Shown here: one piece after another, positions 53,873 to 63,940 of the stretch
Layout: each line of letters starts with the position of its first letter
How positions within the stretch are numbered: the stretch's first letter is position 1
Source: J089 sp964535735
GTDB lineage: Bacteria; Fidelibacterota; Marinisomatia; Marinisomatales; J089
Assembly: GCA_964535735.1 (NCBI GenBank)
Contig: CAZHTM010000001.1
Location: 1 to 64,000, forward strand
Direction: 5' to 3'
DNA length: 64,000 bases
Made by a program: the position numbers and the translations under genes
Notes under the pieces: generated by a model
What the model saw: only the letters and a program-made list of their open reading frames with translations
Told to the model about the DNA's origin: nothing
The model's database searches: none

Positions 53873-55022
53873 GGCGTGTCCTTCCCCAGCCGTGATGACT
53901 GATTCGCGCCCGTCGGCTTTGGCTGATGTTGAGGAGAATTCCCATGCTAGCCAAGGTCACGACGGTTCCAGAACCTCCGTAACTGATGAGGGGCATGGGA
54001 AGACCCGTTACCGGTAAAATATTGGACACCACCGCAGCGTTGATATACGCATATAGGACAAAAGCGAATGAAATACCCACGGCTACTAGGATAGCGAAGG
54101 GATCTGTGGAGCGTTTGGCAATGGCAATACCCCGTTGGAATACAACCAGAAAAAGGGTTAGCAAAATAATGGCGCCTACAAACCCCAGTTCTTCTCCAAT
54201 AATGGCCATGATGAAATCGGTATGTGGTTCCGGAAGGAATAGATTTTTTTCCACACTATTCCCTAAACCCATACCCCAAAAACCACCGTTGCTGAGGCTG
54301 ATAAGGGCCTGGGTAGCTTGGTATTGACCTTGAGTAATTGTATCCGATTCCTGAAACCAGGATAATACGCGTTGGAGGCGATAAGAACTGGTAAGTATAA
54401 CTGGCACGGCCAGTGTCGCCGCCGCCGTTGCCGGCAGTAACAAGCGGGAAAAGGAAACGCCCCCTACAAAAAGGAGGGTAAATCCAATCATGCCCAACAT
54501 TGCAGCCGTGCTGAAATCCGGCTGAATGACGACCAATCCCATTATAATTGCCAGAATGGCGATAGCCGGACCAAAGCCAGTCTTAAAATCCGAAAGATGT
54601 TTTTTATTACGTTCCACATAGGCAGCGAAGAACAGAATCAAAGATAGTTTCGCTAAGTCAGCGGTTTGGAAATGGAAACTTCCCAACACCAGCCAACGGG
54701 CTGTACCGCCACCGCCTCGAATGACGTGCAGGAGTTCGGTGAGAATTAGAAGAAAGATGACAACCACGATTCCTGGATAGGCCAGCGATTTCAACCGCTT
54801 GTAATCAAAGCGCATAAAGAAAACCATGGCGATCAGGCCCAGGAAAATTCGGAGGAGATGGGCCTTTAAGAAGACCATATCCGATTGGTACTGCGATTGG
54901 GTAAGAGAAAGAATGGAACTGGCGCTATAGAGCATGATCGATCCACCCACGCAGAGGATGAGAATGGCTCCCAGTAACCAACGGTCGCAATTGCCCACAA
55001 TTGTTTGTAACCACGCTTTCAT
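53865..55022 (-). CDS. ftsW: FtsW-type SEDS glycan polymerase
   Basis: Septal peptidoglycan glycosyltransferase. 385 aa from ATG 55022, which overlaps the murD stop as ATGA. About ten membrane helices; conserved QPDFSTA, PEPHTDFI (which carries the catalytic Asp region) and LPLISYGGSGT-like PMPLISYGGSG. Located between murD and murG, so FtsW rather than RodA. Confidence 0.95.
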   Translation of the reverse strand: MKAWLQTIVGNCDRWLLGAILILCVGGSIMLYSASSILSLTQSQYQSDMVFLKAHLLRIFLGLIAMVFFMRFDYKRLKSLAYPGIVVVIFLLILTELLHVIRGGGGTARWLVLGSFHFQTADLAKLSLILFFAAYVERNKKHLSDFKTGFGPAIAILAIIMGLVVIQPDFSTAAMLGMIGFTLLFVGGVSFSRLLLPATAAATLAVPVILTSSYRLQRVLSWFQESDTITQGQYQATQALISLSNGGFWGMGLGNSVEKNLFLPEPHTDFIMAIIGEELGFVGAIILLTLFLVVFQRGIAIAKRSTDPFAILVAVGISFAFVLYAYINAAVVSNILPVTGLPMPLISYGGSGTVVTLASMGILLNISQSRRARISHHGWGRTRRV

Positions 55023-56386
55023 GCCGCCTCCAATTCGTAAACCCATTCCCGGAACCGTTCGCCCCGTTCTTCAAAATTTGAAAATTGGTCGAAACTGGCA
55101 CAACCCGGGGATAGAAGCACGATATCGCCCGGGCTGGCCAGTTCATAGCTCAACAAAACGGCATCTTTAAGACCTTCAACGACGTGAGGTCTAACCGCAT
55201 CCCTAAGGGCCGTTTCAATCAAGTGTCGAGCCTGGCCATACACAATGATGGCCTTTACGTTGTGGGTATAAGGAATCAGTTGAGAAAAATCTCCGCCTTT
55301 ATCCTTGCCACCAAGAATGAGGACGACTTCCCGAGAGAACGAGGCTAAAGCAACTTTTACGGAATCCACATTGGTGGCTTTGGAATCGTTAAAATATTCA
55401 ACATCATTCACGATGCGGACCGACTCCAGGCGGTGAGGAATACTTTTGAATGTCTTCATGACATGAGCGATATGGCTCATGGAAATATCCAGGCAAGAAG
55501 CACAGGTGGCGGCGGCTATTAAATTGGATAGATTATGATAGCCGGGGAGGGAGATATCTGAAACCTCCACGACTTTTTCACGAGGATGTCCCGCCATAAC
55601 CGTATCCTGGACAAGTTCAAACCGGGTTTCATCGGAAAGCGTCATGGTATATGGTTCCAAATGGTAAGGACTCTCATGGAAATAGGAATACAGTTTGGGA
55701 TCGTCCTGATTATAAATCACCGTCGTGTCAGTAGGACAGTACATGACCATGTCCAACTTGGCCTGATAATATTCCGACACCGATGAATAGCGGTCCAGGT
55801 GATCGGGTGTTAGGTTTAGGAAAATGGCAATTGTGGGTGCGAAGGTCTGGATAAACTCCATTTGAAAACTGGAGATTTCCAGGATATACAATCGTTTGGG
55901 ATCAGGATGTTGTATATCTTCCTGGACCAAAGAAGAGAAGGGAACACCCATATTACCGCCCAATTTTCCGTGAATGGAGTCCGATTGGCACATGGCTTGT
56001 AAAATGTGAACCGTCGTGGTTTTTCCGTTGGACCCGGTCACTGCGACGACAGGGTAGGAACAATGCTGATAAGCAAATTCGATTTCTCCAATAACCGGAA
56101 TTCCCTGCTTTTGAGCGTCCATGATGACATTCGCGTCCCGTGGAACTCCGGGAGAAACCACCAATACATCGGCATCGTAGATACGGGAACTGTGCTCGCC
56201 TAATTCACCCTCGATTCCACGCTGTTGAAAATCGTTCAGTACCGTCTGCAGTGATTCCGACGTTGAGGGATCGCTCACAAAAACGGAGGCTCCCAGGAAG
56301 TGTGCCAGGTTCGCCGCGCTCTGACCGCTTTTGCCCAGTCCGATAATGGAAATTCGTTTATTGACTAATGGTTGTGACGTTGCCAT
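55019..56386 (-). CDS. murD: UDP-MurNAc-L-Ala--D-Glu ligase
   Basis: Adds D-Glu. 455 aa. IIGLGKSGQSAAN (UDP-site), GSNGKTTTVHIL (ATP loop), FNDSKATN and LLSPGCASFDQF. Begins directly after the mraY stop. Confidence 0.97.
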   Translation of the reverse strand: MATSQPLVNKRISIIGLGKSGQSAANLAHFLGASVFVSDPSTSESLQTVLNDFQQRGIEGELGEHSSRIYDADVLVVSPGVPRDANVIMDAQKQGIPVIGEIEFAYQHCSYPVVAVTGSNGKTTTVHILQAMCQSDSIHGKLGGNMGVPFSSLVQEDIQHPDPKRLYILEISSFQMEFIQTFAPTIAIFLNLTPDHLDRYSSVSEYYQAKLDMVMYCPTDTTVIYNQDDPKLYSYFHESPYHLEPYTMTLSDETRFELVQDTVMAGHPREKVVEVSDISLPGYHNLSNLIAAATCASCLDISMSHIAHVMKTFKSIPHRLESVRIVNDVEYFNDSKATNVDSVKVALASFSREVVLILGGKDKGGDFSQLIPYTHNVKAIIVYGQARHLIETALRDAVRPHVVEGLKDAVLLSYELASPGDIVLLSPGCASFDQFSNFEERGERFREWVYELEAA

Positions 56387-57490
56387 TTACCGAATTTTGA
56401 AAGTGGATATGGAGAAAATGGCCAGCAGGATTCCTAAAATCCAAAATCGGATCACGACTTTTGATTCAGGCCAGCCTGAGAGTTCAAAATGATGATGAAT
56501 CGGCGCCATTTTAAAGAGTCGTTTGCCCGCACCGGTTTTGGATTTGGAATAGCGGAAATACCCTATCTGAAGAATGACGGAGAGGGTTTCCCAAACGAAT
56601 ACACCGCCGATAATGAAGAGCAATAATTCTTTTTTTAATAAAATGGCCAGACTTCCCAAAGCAGCACCGGCGGATAGGGATCCCACATCGCCCATGAAGA
56701 TTTGAGCCGGAGGCGCATTGTACCAGAGGAAGCCTAGGCAGGCTCCGGCCATGGCAGATGCAAAAATGGTGAGTTCGCCTGCGCCGGGAAGGTAGAGGAT
56801 GTTTAAATAATCAGAAAAGTCCACCCGACCGGCGATGTAAGCAATGACGCCAAAAACACTAAAGGCGATAGTGAGTAACCCGGCGGCCAGACCGTCCAGT
56901 CCATCGGTCAGGTTCACCGCATTCGATGTACCTGTGACCACAAATAATATGGCCAGTGGATAAATCCATCCCATGTTAAGGAGCGTATCCTTGAAGAATG
57001 GGACCGAGGTTGTACTCCAGGAAGCCCCATATATATCAGAAGCAAATATCCACACAGTAATTACTGCTCCCAGGATAATTTGTCCGGCTAGTTTATAACG
57101 AGCTATCAGTCCTTTTTCAGAATGACGAATGTTTTTCAAGTAATCATCCAGGAAACCGATCAGTCCCATCCAGGTAGTGGATACGAGAATGATTTGGATA
57201 TAGGCGTTGTCCAGTCGGGCAAACAGCAGGGTTGGGAGGAGGACTGCTCCAAGGATGAGTACTCCCCCCATAGTTGGCGTGCCCTTTTTGTGTCGGTGAG
57301 TTTCCGGTCCTTCGGATCGAATGGATTCACCGATCTGATATTTGATCATCCACCGGATAATAGTGGGTCCGATGAGAAAACTAATGGCCAAAGCCGTCAA
57401 GGCGGCCATGGCGGCGCGAAACGTGATATACTGAAATAGATTCAGTCCGGAAATGTGGTCACGAAGTGGAAATAGGAGATGGTACAGCAT
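56387..57490 (-). CDS. mraY: Phospho-MurNAc-pentapeptide transferase
   Basis: Forms lipid I at the inner membrane. 367 aa, ten helices. HRHKKGTPTMGG, NLTDGLDGLAAG (Asp pair) and FMGDVGSLSAGAALG, with HHHFELSGWPE near the C-terminus. Start follows the murF stop with no gap. Confidence 0.97.
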   Translation of the reverse strand: MLYHLLFPLRDHISGLNLFQYITFRAAMAALTALAISFLIGPTIIRWMIKYQIGESIRSEGPETHRHKKGTPTMGGVLILGAVLLPTLLFARLDNAYIQIILVSTTWMGLIGFLDDYLKNIRHSEKGLIARYKLAGQIILGAVITVWIFASDIYGASWSTTSVPFFKDTLLNMGWIYPLAILFVVTGTSNAVNLTDGLDGLAAGLLTIAFSVFGVIAYIAGRVDFSDYLNILYLPGAGELTIFASAMAGACLGFLWYNAPPAQIFMGDVGSLSAGAALGSLAILLKKELLLFIIGGVFVWETLSVILQIGYFRYSKSKTGAGKRLFKMAPIHHHFELSGWPESKVVIRFWILGILLAIFSISTFKIR

Positions 57491-58834
57491 TTAGGTGGTT
57501 TCCAATCCCTGAATAATGGTTTCCATAGCCATGCCCCGGGAGCCTTTCACTAATAAAACATCGCCGGGTTGACAAAAGCGCCGTAATTGCTCCAAAAGAC
57601 GCTCTTTGGTTCTGAAATGAAAGGAGGGAAAGCGAGCCGACGCGATTCTCGTGACAATTTCCGCAAATTGACCCGTAGTGAAAACCGCATCTAGTTTGGA
57701 ATCCAGGCAAGCACGCCCAACATGGGCATGAGCCTCTTCCGCCGCTGATCCCATTTCGAACATATCGCCAAAAACGAAAATCTTTCGGCCCCGGCCTGAA
57801 AAATCAGTGAGGAAACCCAGGGCCGCTTGCGTGCTCTCCACATTGGCATTATAAGTATCGTCGATAATGGTTAATCCATTCAATTCTTGAACAACACAAC
57901 GCCCCTTCACCGGTGTAAACAAGGGTGTGGCTTCTTCCACCACCGACCAGTCAATTCCCAGAGTAAGGGCCACGGCGACAGCGGCCAATACGTTTTTCTT
58001 TAAAGCTGGATTGGGCGAGGGAAGGGGGATAAAATGTCCATTGATCATAATCCCAGACTGATTGCCGTTCAGGGCAGGATCGGTTGCCGTAAAATCTGCC
58101 GGTACATCAAAACCATATGTTTTTTTGGGGACGGTTACCTCAAGCTGTGAGCAGAACGGATCAGACACATTTTGAAAGGCTAGGGTAAGGTCTTCAAACG
58201 TCAATAAATTGGCTTTTTCCTTTAAGATTCCTTCAATCGATCCAAACCCTTCCAAATGGGCGGGGGCGATATTGGTGATCAATCCATGCGTCGGTTCGGC
58301 GATTTGAGTGAGATATTGAATGTCTCCCGGCTGATTAGCACCCATTTCCAGAAGGGAAACGGTGTGGTCTTTCTCCAGCGTAAGAAGGGTCAGGGGCAGA
58401 CCGATGGACGTATTATAGTTCCCGGACGTGGCATGGGGGCGTCCGGAATGACTGAAATAGTGTTTGAGCAGTTCTTTAGTGGTGGTTTTACCATTAGATC
58501 CGGTAATACCCACGACAGGAATGGAAAATTGTCTCCGCCACTGTTGGGCCAGGGTACCAATGGCTTGCGTTACGGAATCCACAGCGATTTGTTGACAGGT
58601 GGATTCAGCCTCAACGGTGTGTGTGACCAAAGCCGCTACCGCTCCGGACTGAGCGGCGGAAGGCACAAATTGATGACCGTCGACATTCTCGCCGGGAAGC
58701 GCCAGAAAGAGGTCGCCCGGTTTCACCTCACGGTTATCAGTGGCGATGCCGCGGGGCGGTGTTTTTAAGGTGACACCAAAGGTCGTTTCCATCATATCCG
58801 CAAAAGTCCGGGGGGCCGGTAAATCAATCCGCAC
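57491..58834 (-). CDS. murF: UDP-MurNAc-tripeptide--D-Ala-D-Ala ligase
   Basis: Adds D-Ala-D-Ala. 447 aa. ITGSNGKTTTKELL ATP loop, LLEMGANQPGDI, and DDTYNANVEST. The start is GTG 58834, with 11-nt overlap to murE. The D-Ala-D-Ala maker Ddl is not in this cluster. Confidence 0.97.
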   Translation of the reverse strand: MRIDLPAPRTFADMMETTFGVTLKTPPRGIATDNREVKPGDLFLALPGENVDGHQFVPSAAQSGAVAALVTHTVEAESTCQQIAVDSVTQAIGTLAQQWRRQFSIPVVGITGSNGKTTTKELLKHYFSHSGRPHATSGNYNTSIGLPLTLLTLEKDHTVSLLEMGANQPGDIQYLTQIAEPTHGLITNIAPAHLEGFGSIEGILKEKANLLTFEDLTLAFQNVSDPFCSQLEVTVPKKTYGFDVPADFTATDPALNGNQSGIMINGHFIPLPSPNPALKKNVLAAVAVALTLGIDWSVVEEATPLFTPVKGRCVVQELNGLTIIDDTYNANVESTQAALGFLTDFSGRGRKIFVFGDMFEMGSAAEEAHAHVGRACLDSKLDAVFTTGQFAEIVTRIASARFPSFHFRTKERLLEQLRRFCQPGDVLLVKGSRGMAMETIIQGLETT

Positions 58835-60281
58835 GACAATACTCCTTAATAATGTCTAGGTCCGAATACGGTATTTTTTCGCCCTGAATATCCTGATAAT
58901 TCTCCCGTCCTTTTCCCAGAACTACCACCACATCCGGGGCTTTCAGATGGGTCAGCGCTTCATGGAGAGCTATCCCGCGGTCCTGAAAGACCTGATAATG
59001 TTTTGTTTGAAATCCGGCAATCACATCCGCATTAATTTGTTCCAGGGACTCAAATCGGGGATTGTCCGGCGTAAGAAAACAACGATTACTGTATTTTTCG
59101 GCGATAGCCGCCATTTCGGGACGTTTGGACCGGTCACGATTGCCGCCGGCCCCAAAAATAACGGTGAGTCGCGCGTTGGTAGGCACCATACTCCGAATAG
59201 TTTTTAACACCTTTTCGTAAGCATCCGGTGTATGGGCATAATCGACGAAAACAGTCCCGCCGTCAGGTGTCTGGTAAGTTTCCATGCGACCTTCAACCAA
59301 CGAAACTGTTTCTAGCCCTTCCTCGATTGCCCTCGAATCCAGCCCTAGGACATGGGCAGTACCAACGGCCGATAGAATATTTTCAGCATTAAAAGAACCA
59401 GTGAGTGAACTTTGAACGGAATAGCGATAATCACCTACTTGTATGGTTCCAGCAATTCCGGTGACGGAAATTGTGTAATCGGTGAACCGAACTTTGGCCT
59501 CTGGTGAAAATCCTGTTGTTAAAATCGGTGTTGAACACTGGCGAATGAGTTTTTGGCCATAAGGATCATCGTTATTCACCACCGCCGTGGATTGAATCGG
59601 TAAGGTTTTAAATAACCGGGCCTTCTGAAGAAAATAATCTTCCATGGTCCCGTGGTAATCCAAATGCTCAGGGCTTAAGTTCGTAAATGTGGCCACGTTG
59701 TAATCCACATCCGCGACTCGATATTGGGACAAGGCGTGGGAGGACACTTCCATAACAACGTGAGTAAATCCATCATTGAGTAGGGTAAATAAGGTGGATT
59801 GAAGGGAAACAGCGTCCGGAGTGGTGAGCGATTTGTTTCGCGAATACCCTTCGGCCAGGAGTCCCAGGGTACCTAACTGAGCGACCCGACTCCCTGAACG
59901 TTTGATCATGGATGTGACCAAGGTCGCTGTGGTAGTCTTCCCATTGGTTCCAGTGATTCCCACCATCGTCAGACGTTGAGAGGGGGAATCATAGAATTTG
60001 TCGGCGATGTAGGATGCTGCCCGTCGATCATTGGCCACATGAATGACCGGTACGGTTCCCAATGTCAGGGAACGGTTGCCGGTTAATATAGCAACGGCTC
60101 CCCGAGAAATCGCATCATCGATAAATTGGTTTCCGTCGGTGGCATGTCCTTTAATGGCAATGAACAAGTATCCTGGGCGAACGTTTTGGGAGTGAGATGT
60201 GACTCCGGAAATGGTCAAGTCGGAGGGAACCGTTGTAGGGGTCTCTAACCCCTGAATCAATTGTTTCAGAGGTTTAATCAT
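58824..60281 (-). CDS. murE: UDP-MurNAc-L-Ala-D-Glu--meso-DAP ligase
   Basis: Adds the third stem-peptide residue. 485 aa from ATG 60281 (MIKPLKQLIQG), ATGA overlap with ftsI. ATP loop GTNGKTTTATLV. The amino-acid selecting motif is TPDNPRFE; DNPR marks enzymes for meso-diaminopimelate, so the wall is DAP-type as in most Gram-negatives. Confidence 0.96.
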   Translation of the reverse strand: MIKPLKQLIQGLETPTTVPSDLTISGVTSHSQNVRPGYLFIAIKGHATDGNQFIDDAISRGAVAILTGNRSLTLGTVPVIHVANDRRAASYIADKFYDSPSQRLTMVGITGTNGKTTTATLVTSMIKRSGSRVAQLGTLGLLAEGYSRNKSLTTPDAVSLQSTLFTLLNDGFTHVVMEVSSHALSQYRVADVDYNVATFTNLSPEHLDYHGTMEDYFLQKARLFKTLPIQSTAVVNNDDPYGQKLIRQCSTPILTTGFSPEAKVRFTDYTISVTGIAGTIQVGDYRYSVQSSLTGSFNAENILSAVGTAHVLGLDSRAIEEGLETVSLVEGRMETYQTPDGGTVFVDYAHTPDAYEKVLKTIRSMVPTNARLTVIFGAGGNRDRSKRPEMAAIAEKYSNRCFLTPDNPRFESLEQINADVIAGFQTKHYQVFQDRGIALHEALTHLKAPDVVVVLGKGRENYQDIQGEKIPYSDLDIIKEYCRAD

Positions 60282-62266
60282 TCCAGCCCCAATTGACATA
60301 AAGTTTGAACTGGAACTTGTTCTCCAGGATGGGGTGATTGCCACACAACCACCCCGGAGCCACGTAACTTGCACGTCAGACCAGCGGATTGAAGGGTTAT
60401 CATCGCCTTGCGCAAGCTCATACCCCTTACCTCGGGGACAATTGTAAATTGATCATCGGTCGTGGTGACCGAGGAGAGTAAAACCGGAATAGCTTGGTTT
60501 GAGGATTTGGCGGTTTCAATTGTCGCCCAATTCATTGAATTGGAGGGCGCTTCTTTTGATGGCTTAGTGCTGGGCAAAATCGAATCATCCATGCTGATGA
60601 TCCGTTCCATGATTCGCCGAAAAGCCACCGCCGCCGATACACCGCCCCAATGCATACCGTATCGAGGTTCATCGATGGCAATAACCGTAAGGAGTTGAGG
60701 GTTCTCAGCCGGAAGAAATCCAACAAAGTCGGAGATAAATTTTGAACGAGAGTAGCTTCCGTCGATAAATTTTTGAGCCGTTCCGGTTTTACCGGCGACA
60801 GACCAGCCATCAATGGCGGCTTCGACTCCGGTTCCCGTTTCCACTACGCGACGGAGTATGTCCGTCACCTGGCTCATCACGTCCGGTGAGGCAATTTTGC
60901 GAATAACAGTCACGTCATTATTCTGGAGAATGGTACCATTCGGTGCTTTTACCTGGCGAATTAGCACGGGACGGAGCAAATATCCACCATTGGCAATGGC
61001 GGCATAGGCCATCCCTAACTGTAACAGAGTTACCGCTACTTCTTGCCCCATGGACACTTCTGCCAAAGAGACTTTACTCCAGTCTTTAACTTTTCGAAGA
61101 ACACCTTTGCTTTCACCCAACAGGTCAATCTGAGTCGAAGCGCCAAAACCAAGGTCCCGGGCATAGCGGTACAACCGTTGCGGTCCCAGAGTTTCGGCGA
61201 TTTTTATGGTGCCTACATTGCTGGAATTCTCAATAATCTGAGGAACGGTGAGTAAACCGTACACTTCATGGTCCGTAATGCTGATGTTGTCTACCTGGTA
61301 AGCCCCGTACTCACAATTGAATTCTGTGTTTAGATTTACGGTTTGCTGGTCTAATGCGGCGATCAGTGTCACAATTTTAAATGTAGAACCTGGTTCGAAT
61401 TGGTCGGTTATGGGCCGCAATTTTTGGTTTTCTAGATTGTAATTATTGGCGTGATTGGGATCATAATCGGGGACCGAAGCCATAGCCAGAATAAATCCGG
61501 TTTGAGGATCGAGAATCAAACCCAATCCGGATTTAGCATCGGTTTCTTTAACGCGACGGGCCAATTCCTCTTGTAGAATGGATTGGTAATCGATATCGAT
61601 CGTAAGCAGAATATCGTTGCCGGGTTTGGCGGCTTTTCGGGGAGCATTAATCGAGGGCCGCAATTCTCCCCAGCCGTTACGTTCAAGAACTTCCCAACCT
61701 GACTCGCCTTCCAAAATAGCATTGAACCGTTTTTCCACACCGGTGACGCCATGATTGTCAACATCAGTGAATCCCAGAATCTGGCCAGCGACATGACCAT
61801 GGGGATAGACCCGCTGGTTAGCTTTTTCCAGGATGATGCCGTAGGGTTTGTTTTGAACTAGCCGACGGTAACTCTCCAAGTCAACATTCCGGTCCAAGTA
61901 AACATAACGTCGGCGAAGCGATAGCTTGGCCGCAATATCAGTAGGATCCTTGTGAATGATTTCCGCTATTTGATTGGCCACCTTTTTGGGGTCTGAAATC
62001 AACGTGGGGTCGGCCGCCAACGCGTATTGGGCAACATTCGCGGTGAGGGGAATGCCGTTACGATCCATTATCAATCCTCGATCCGCGCGAATAATTTGTC
62101 GTTTCTGGCTCTGGCGCAGCCCCATCTGGCGGTATTCTTCACCATGAAGAATTTGGATGCTAAAAAGCCGAATAATTAAGCCAGCCCAGGCCACTACAAC
62201 ACCAATGGATACCCATCGAATCCGACGTTGATATTTGGAATAGACTTTATTCACCGGACTCTGCAT
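60278..62266 (-). CDS. ftsI: Division-specific penicillin-binding protein (FtsI/PBP3 type) with PASTA domain
   Basis: Septal transpeptidase. 662 aa from ATG 62266; GTG 62254 (8-nt overlap with ftsL) is an alternative, and neither has a clear ribosome binding site. One N-terminal helix (about 17-37), a dimerisation domain, then the transpeptidase domain with Ser294 in STFK (294-297), SSN (348-350) and KTGT (493-496). A linker (about 565-610) leads to a single C-terminal PASTA domain (VPEVRGMSLRKAMITL onward). PASTA is common in Gram-positive PBP2x and some FCB FtsI, absent in E. coli. Confidence 0.95.
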   Translation of the reverse strand: MQSPVNKVYSKYQRRIRWVSIGVVVAWAGLIIRLFSIQILHGEEYRQMGLRQSQKRQIIRADRGLIMDRNGIPLTANVAQYALAADPTLISDPKKVANQIAEIIHKDPTDIAAKLSLRRRYVYLDRNVDLESYRRLVQNKPYGIILEKANQRVYPHGHVAGQILGFTDVDNHGVTGVEKRFNAILEGESGWEVLERNGWGELRPSINAPRKAAKPGNDILLTIDIDYQSILQEELARRVKETDAKSGLGLILDPQTGFILAMASVPDYDPNHANNYNLENQKLRPITDQFEPGSTFKIVTLIAALDQQTVNLNTEFNCEYGAYQVDNISITDHEVYGLLTVPQIIENSSNVGTIKIAETLGPQRLYRYARDLGFGASTQIDLLGESKGVLRKVKDWSKVSLAEVSMGQEVAVTLLQLGMAYAAIANGGYLLRPVLIRQVKAPNGTILQNNDVTVIRKIASPDVMSQVTDILRRVVETGTGVEAAIDGWSVAGKTGTAQKFIDGSYSRSKFISDFVGFLPAENPQLLTVIAIDEPRYGMHWGGVSAAVAFRRIMERIISMDDSILPSTKPSKEAPSNSMNWATIETAKSSNQAIPVLLSSVTTTDDQFTIVPEVRGMSLRKAMITLQSAGLTCKLRGSGVVVWQSPHPGEQVPVQTLCQLGLE

Positions 62267-62573
62267 CAAGATAAATAATAATGGATTCAGGACGAACGGT
62301 GACCATTCCCAGTTCTTGGCGCGCCTTACGGGCGATAACATCGGGTCGGGATAAATAGTCCACTCGTGCTTCCAGGGTGGCCACCTCGGTCTCAAGTTCT
62401 TTGAGCGTAGATTTTTGAATGCCCAATGCCACCAACGATTCATCAATGGCAGTGTAAATCATCAGATAAACGATAAGTGCCAGGATCAGACCACCTGAGG
62501 AGAGATAAAAAAGAAGGGTGCGAAAAATTTCCTTCCGCTGATTACGTTTTTTTCGGGAGGAACGCCGCGCCAT
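62247..62573 (-). CDS. ftsL: FtsL/DivIC-type septum protein
   Basis: 108-aa bitopic protein: basic start (RRSSRKKRNQRKE), one helix (about 20-41), and a coiled coil (TLKELETEVATLEARVDYL). Assigned mainly by size, layout and position between rsmH and ftsI. Starts as TAATG with rsmH. Confidence 0.85.
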   Translation of the reverse strand: MARRSSRKKRNQRKEIFRTLLFYLSSGGLILALIVYLMIYTAIDESLVALGIQKSTLKELETEVATLEARVDYLSRPDVIARKARQELGMVTVRPESIIIYLDAESGE

Positions 62574-63460
62574 TACGCCACCTTCACGGCCGCCCGTAAT
62601 TTGGCGCTTCGCGCCCGGGGGTTCCTTTGAATTTCTTCGGCCGACGCCGTGACTGGTTTCCGCGTTAATATCCTTAGGAGACCTTTTTTAGTTAAATCCC
62701 GAAAAGCGTGTTTTACACGACGGTCTTCCAGAGAATGATACGAAAGTATGACAATCCGACCTTCCGGCTTGAGAATGGAAATAAATTTGGAGAGGAAACG
62801 GTCCAGATGCTCCAGTTCCTGATTCACAACAATTCGGAGGGATTGAAAGACTCTGGCGAAGGATTTATGGCGAAAAGCTGGAGGGGTGCTTTTTCGAATG
62901 GCTTCCTTCAGGTCCTGGACCGTTTCCACAAAAGGTGCATGCTTGATTTGTCGGGCGATTTTTGCAGCGTGACGTTCTTCTCCATACGTGAACAACCAGT
63001 CACGAATGGTGCGTTCATCCGCTTCTTGTAAGATTTCAAATGCCGGTTTTCCAGTGGTGGTATCAAACCGCATATCCAACCGTCCTTCATTTATATAAGA
63101 GAATCCCCGATCTCGTTGATCTAACTGGAAGGAGGAAAGACCTAAATCCAGTAAGATCCCATTCACTGCTGAAATACCTCGTTCACGAAGTACTTCGGGC
63201 AGCGTATCGTAAGTCCCGTGGACCAACGATATGTCAGGATACTCCTTAAGATTGGCTTTGCAACACCGAAGTGTTTCCGCATCCCGATCAAAGCCAATAA
63301 GGATTCCTGAAGGTTTCAGACAGGAATAAATATTTTGGGCATGACCACCAAGTCCGACGGTTCCATCGATGATAATTTGCCCAGGCTGAGGATGGAGATA
63401 CTCCAGCACCTCGGATACCATGACAGGAGTATGTGCCGATCCCTGAAAATTGGACGCCAT
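62573..63460 (-). CDS. rsmH: 16S rRNA (cytosine-1402-N4)-methyltransferase
   Basis: SAM-dependent enzyme modifying the ribosomal P site. 295 aa. HTPVMVSEVLEYL start, DGTVGLGGHA SAM motif, LLDLGLSSFQLD, and ILSYHSLEDRRVK. Overlaps mraZ by one base (TGATG). Confidence 0.97.
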   Translation of the reverse strand: MASNFQGSAHTPVMVSEVLEYLHPQPGQIIIDGTVGLGGHAQNIYSCLKPSGILIGFDRDAETLRCCKANLKEYPDISLVHGTYDTLPEVLRERGISAVNGILLDLGLSSFQLDQRDRGFSYINEGRLDMRFDTTTGKPAFEILQEADERTIRDWLFTYGEERHAAKIARQIKHAPFVETVQDLKEAIRKSTPPAFRHKSFARVFQSLRIVVNQELEHLDRFLSKFISILKPEGRIVILSYHSLEDRRVKHAFRDLTKKGLLRILTRKPVTASAEEIQRNPRARSAKLRAAVKVA

Positions 63461-63918
63461 CAGATAATGATCGAATTGGCGAGATTATCATATTCCTGGG
63501 AATCCAATTCCGGAGTCTCCTGTACGACTTGTTCCAGCCGTTGGGGATTCCAGATTTCAATTTTGTTGACGACCCCAATGATCACTACATCTTTTTCCAA
63601 ACCGGCATATTCAATGAGGTCATTGGTTAATTGAATGCGTCCTTGTTTATCGAACACAACTGGGGTGGCCCAGCGTGTAAGGGAACGAACGAATGAACGG
63701 TTTATGGGTGATAAAGCAGATAATTCACGAAGGCGGGTTTCGATGACTCGCCATTCAATCAGTGGGTAAACCCAGATGTTGGGATCCTGGCCGCGAGTGA
63801 TGATAAAGGTATTATTATTTTCCGGAGAAAGGACTTTACGGAAGAGGGCAGGAATATTAACGCGGCCCTTGGCATCAATAGAATATCGGTATTGTCCTGT
63901 AAATGTATCTTTGTTCAT
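63460..63918 (-). CDS. mraZ: Transcriptional regulator MraZ
   Basis: AbrB-fold DNA-binding protein that controls the dcw operon. 152 aa from ATG 63918 (MNKDTFTGQYRYS); a TTG three codons upstream is open. Two repeats each with a D-x-K/Q-G-R motif: SIDAKGRVNIP and VFDKQGRIQLT. First gene of the cluster; repeated TGGG boxes lie just upstream. Confidence 0.95.
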   Translation of the reverse strand: MNKDTFTGQYRYSIDAKGRVNIPALFRKVLSPENNNTFIITRGQDPNIWVYPLIEWRVIETRLRELSALSPINRSFVRSLTRWATPVVFDKQGRIQLTNDLIEYAGLEKDVVIIGVVNKIEIWNPQRLEQVVQETPELDSQEYDNLANSIII

Positions 63919-63940
63919 GTGCTTCAAGTGTTGGGAGTAT

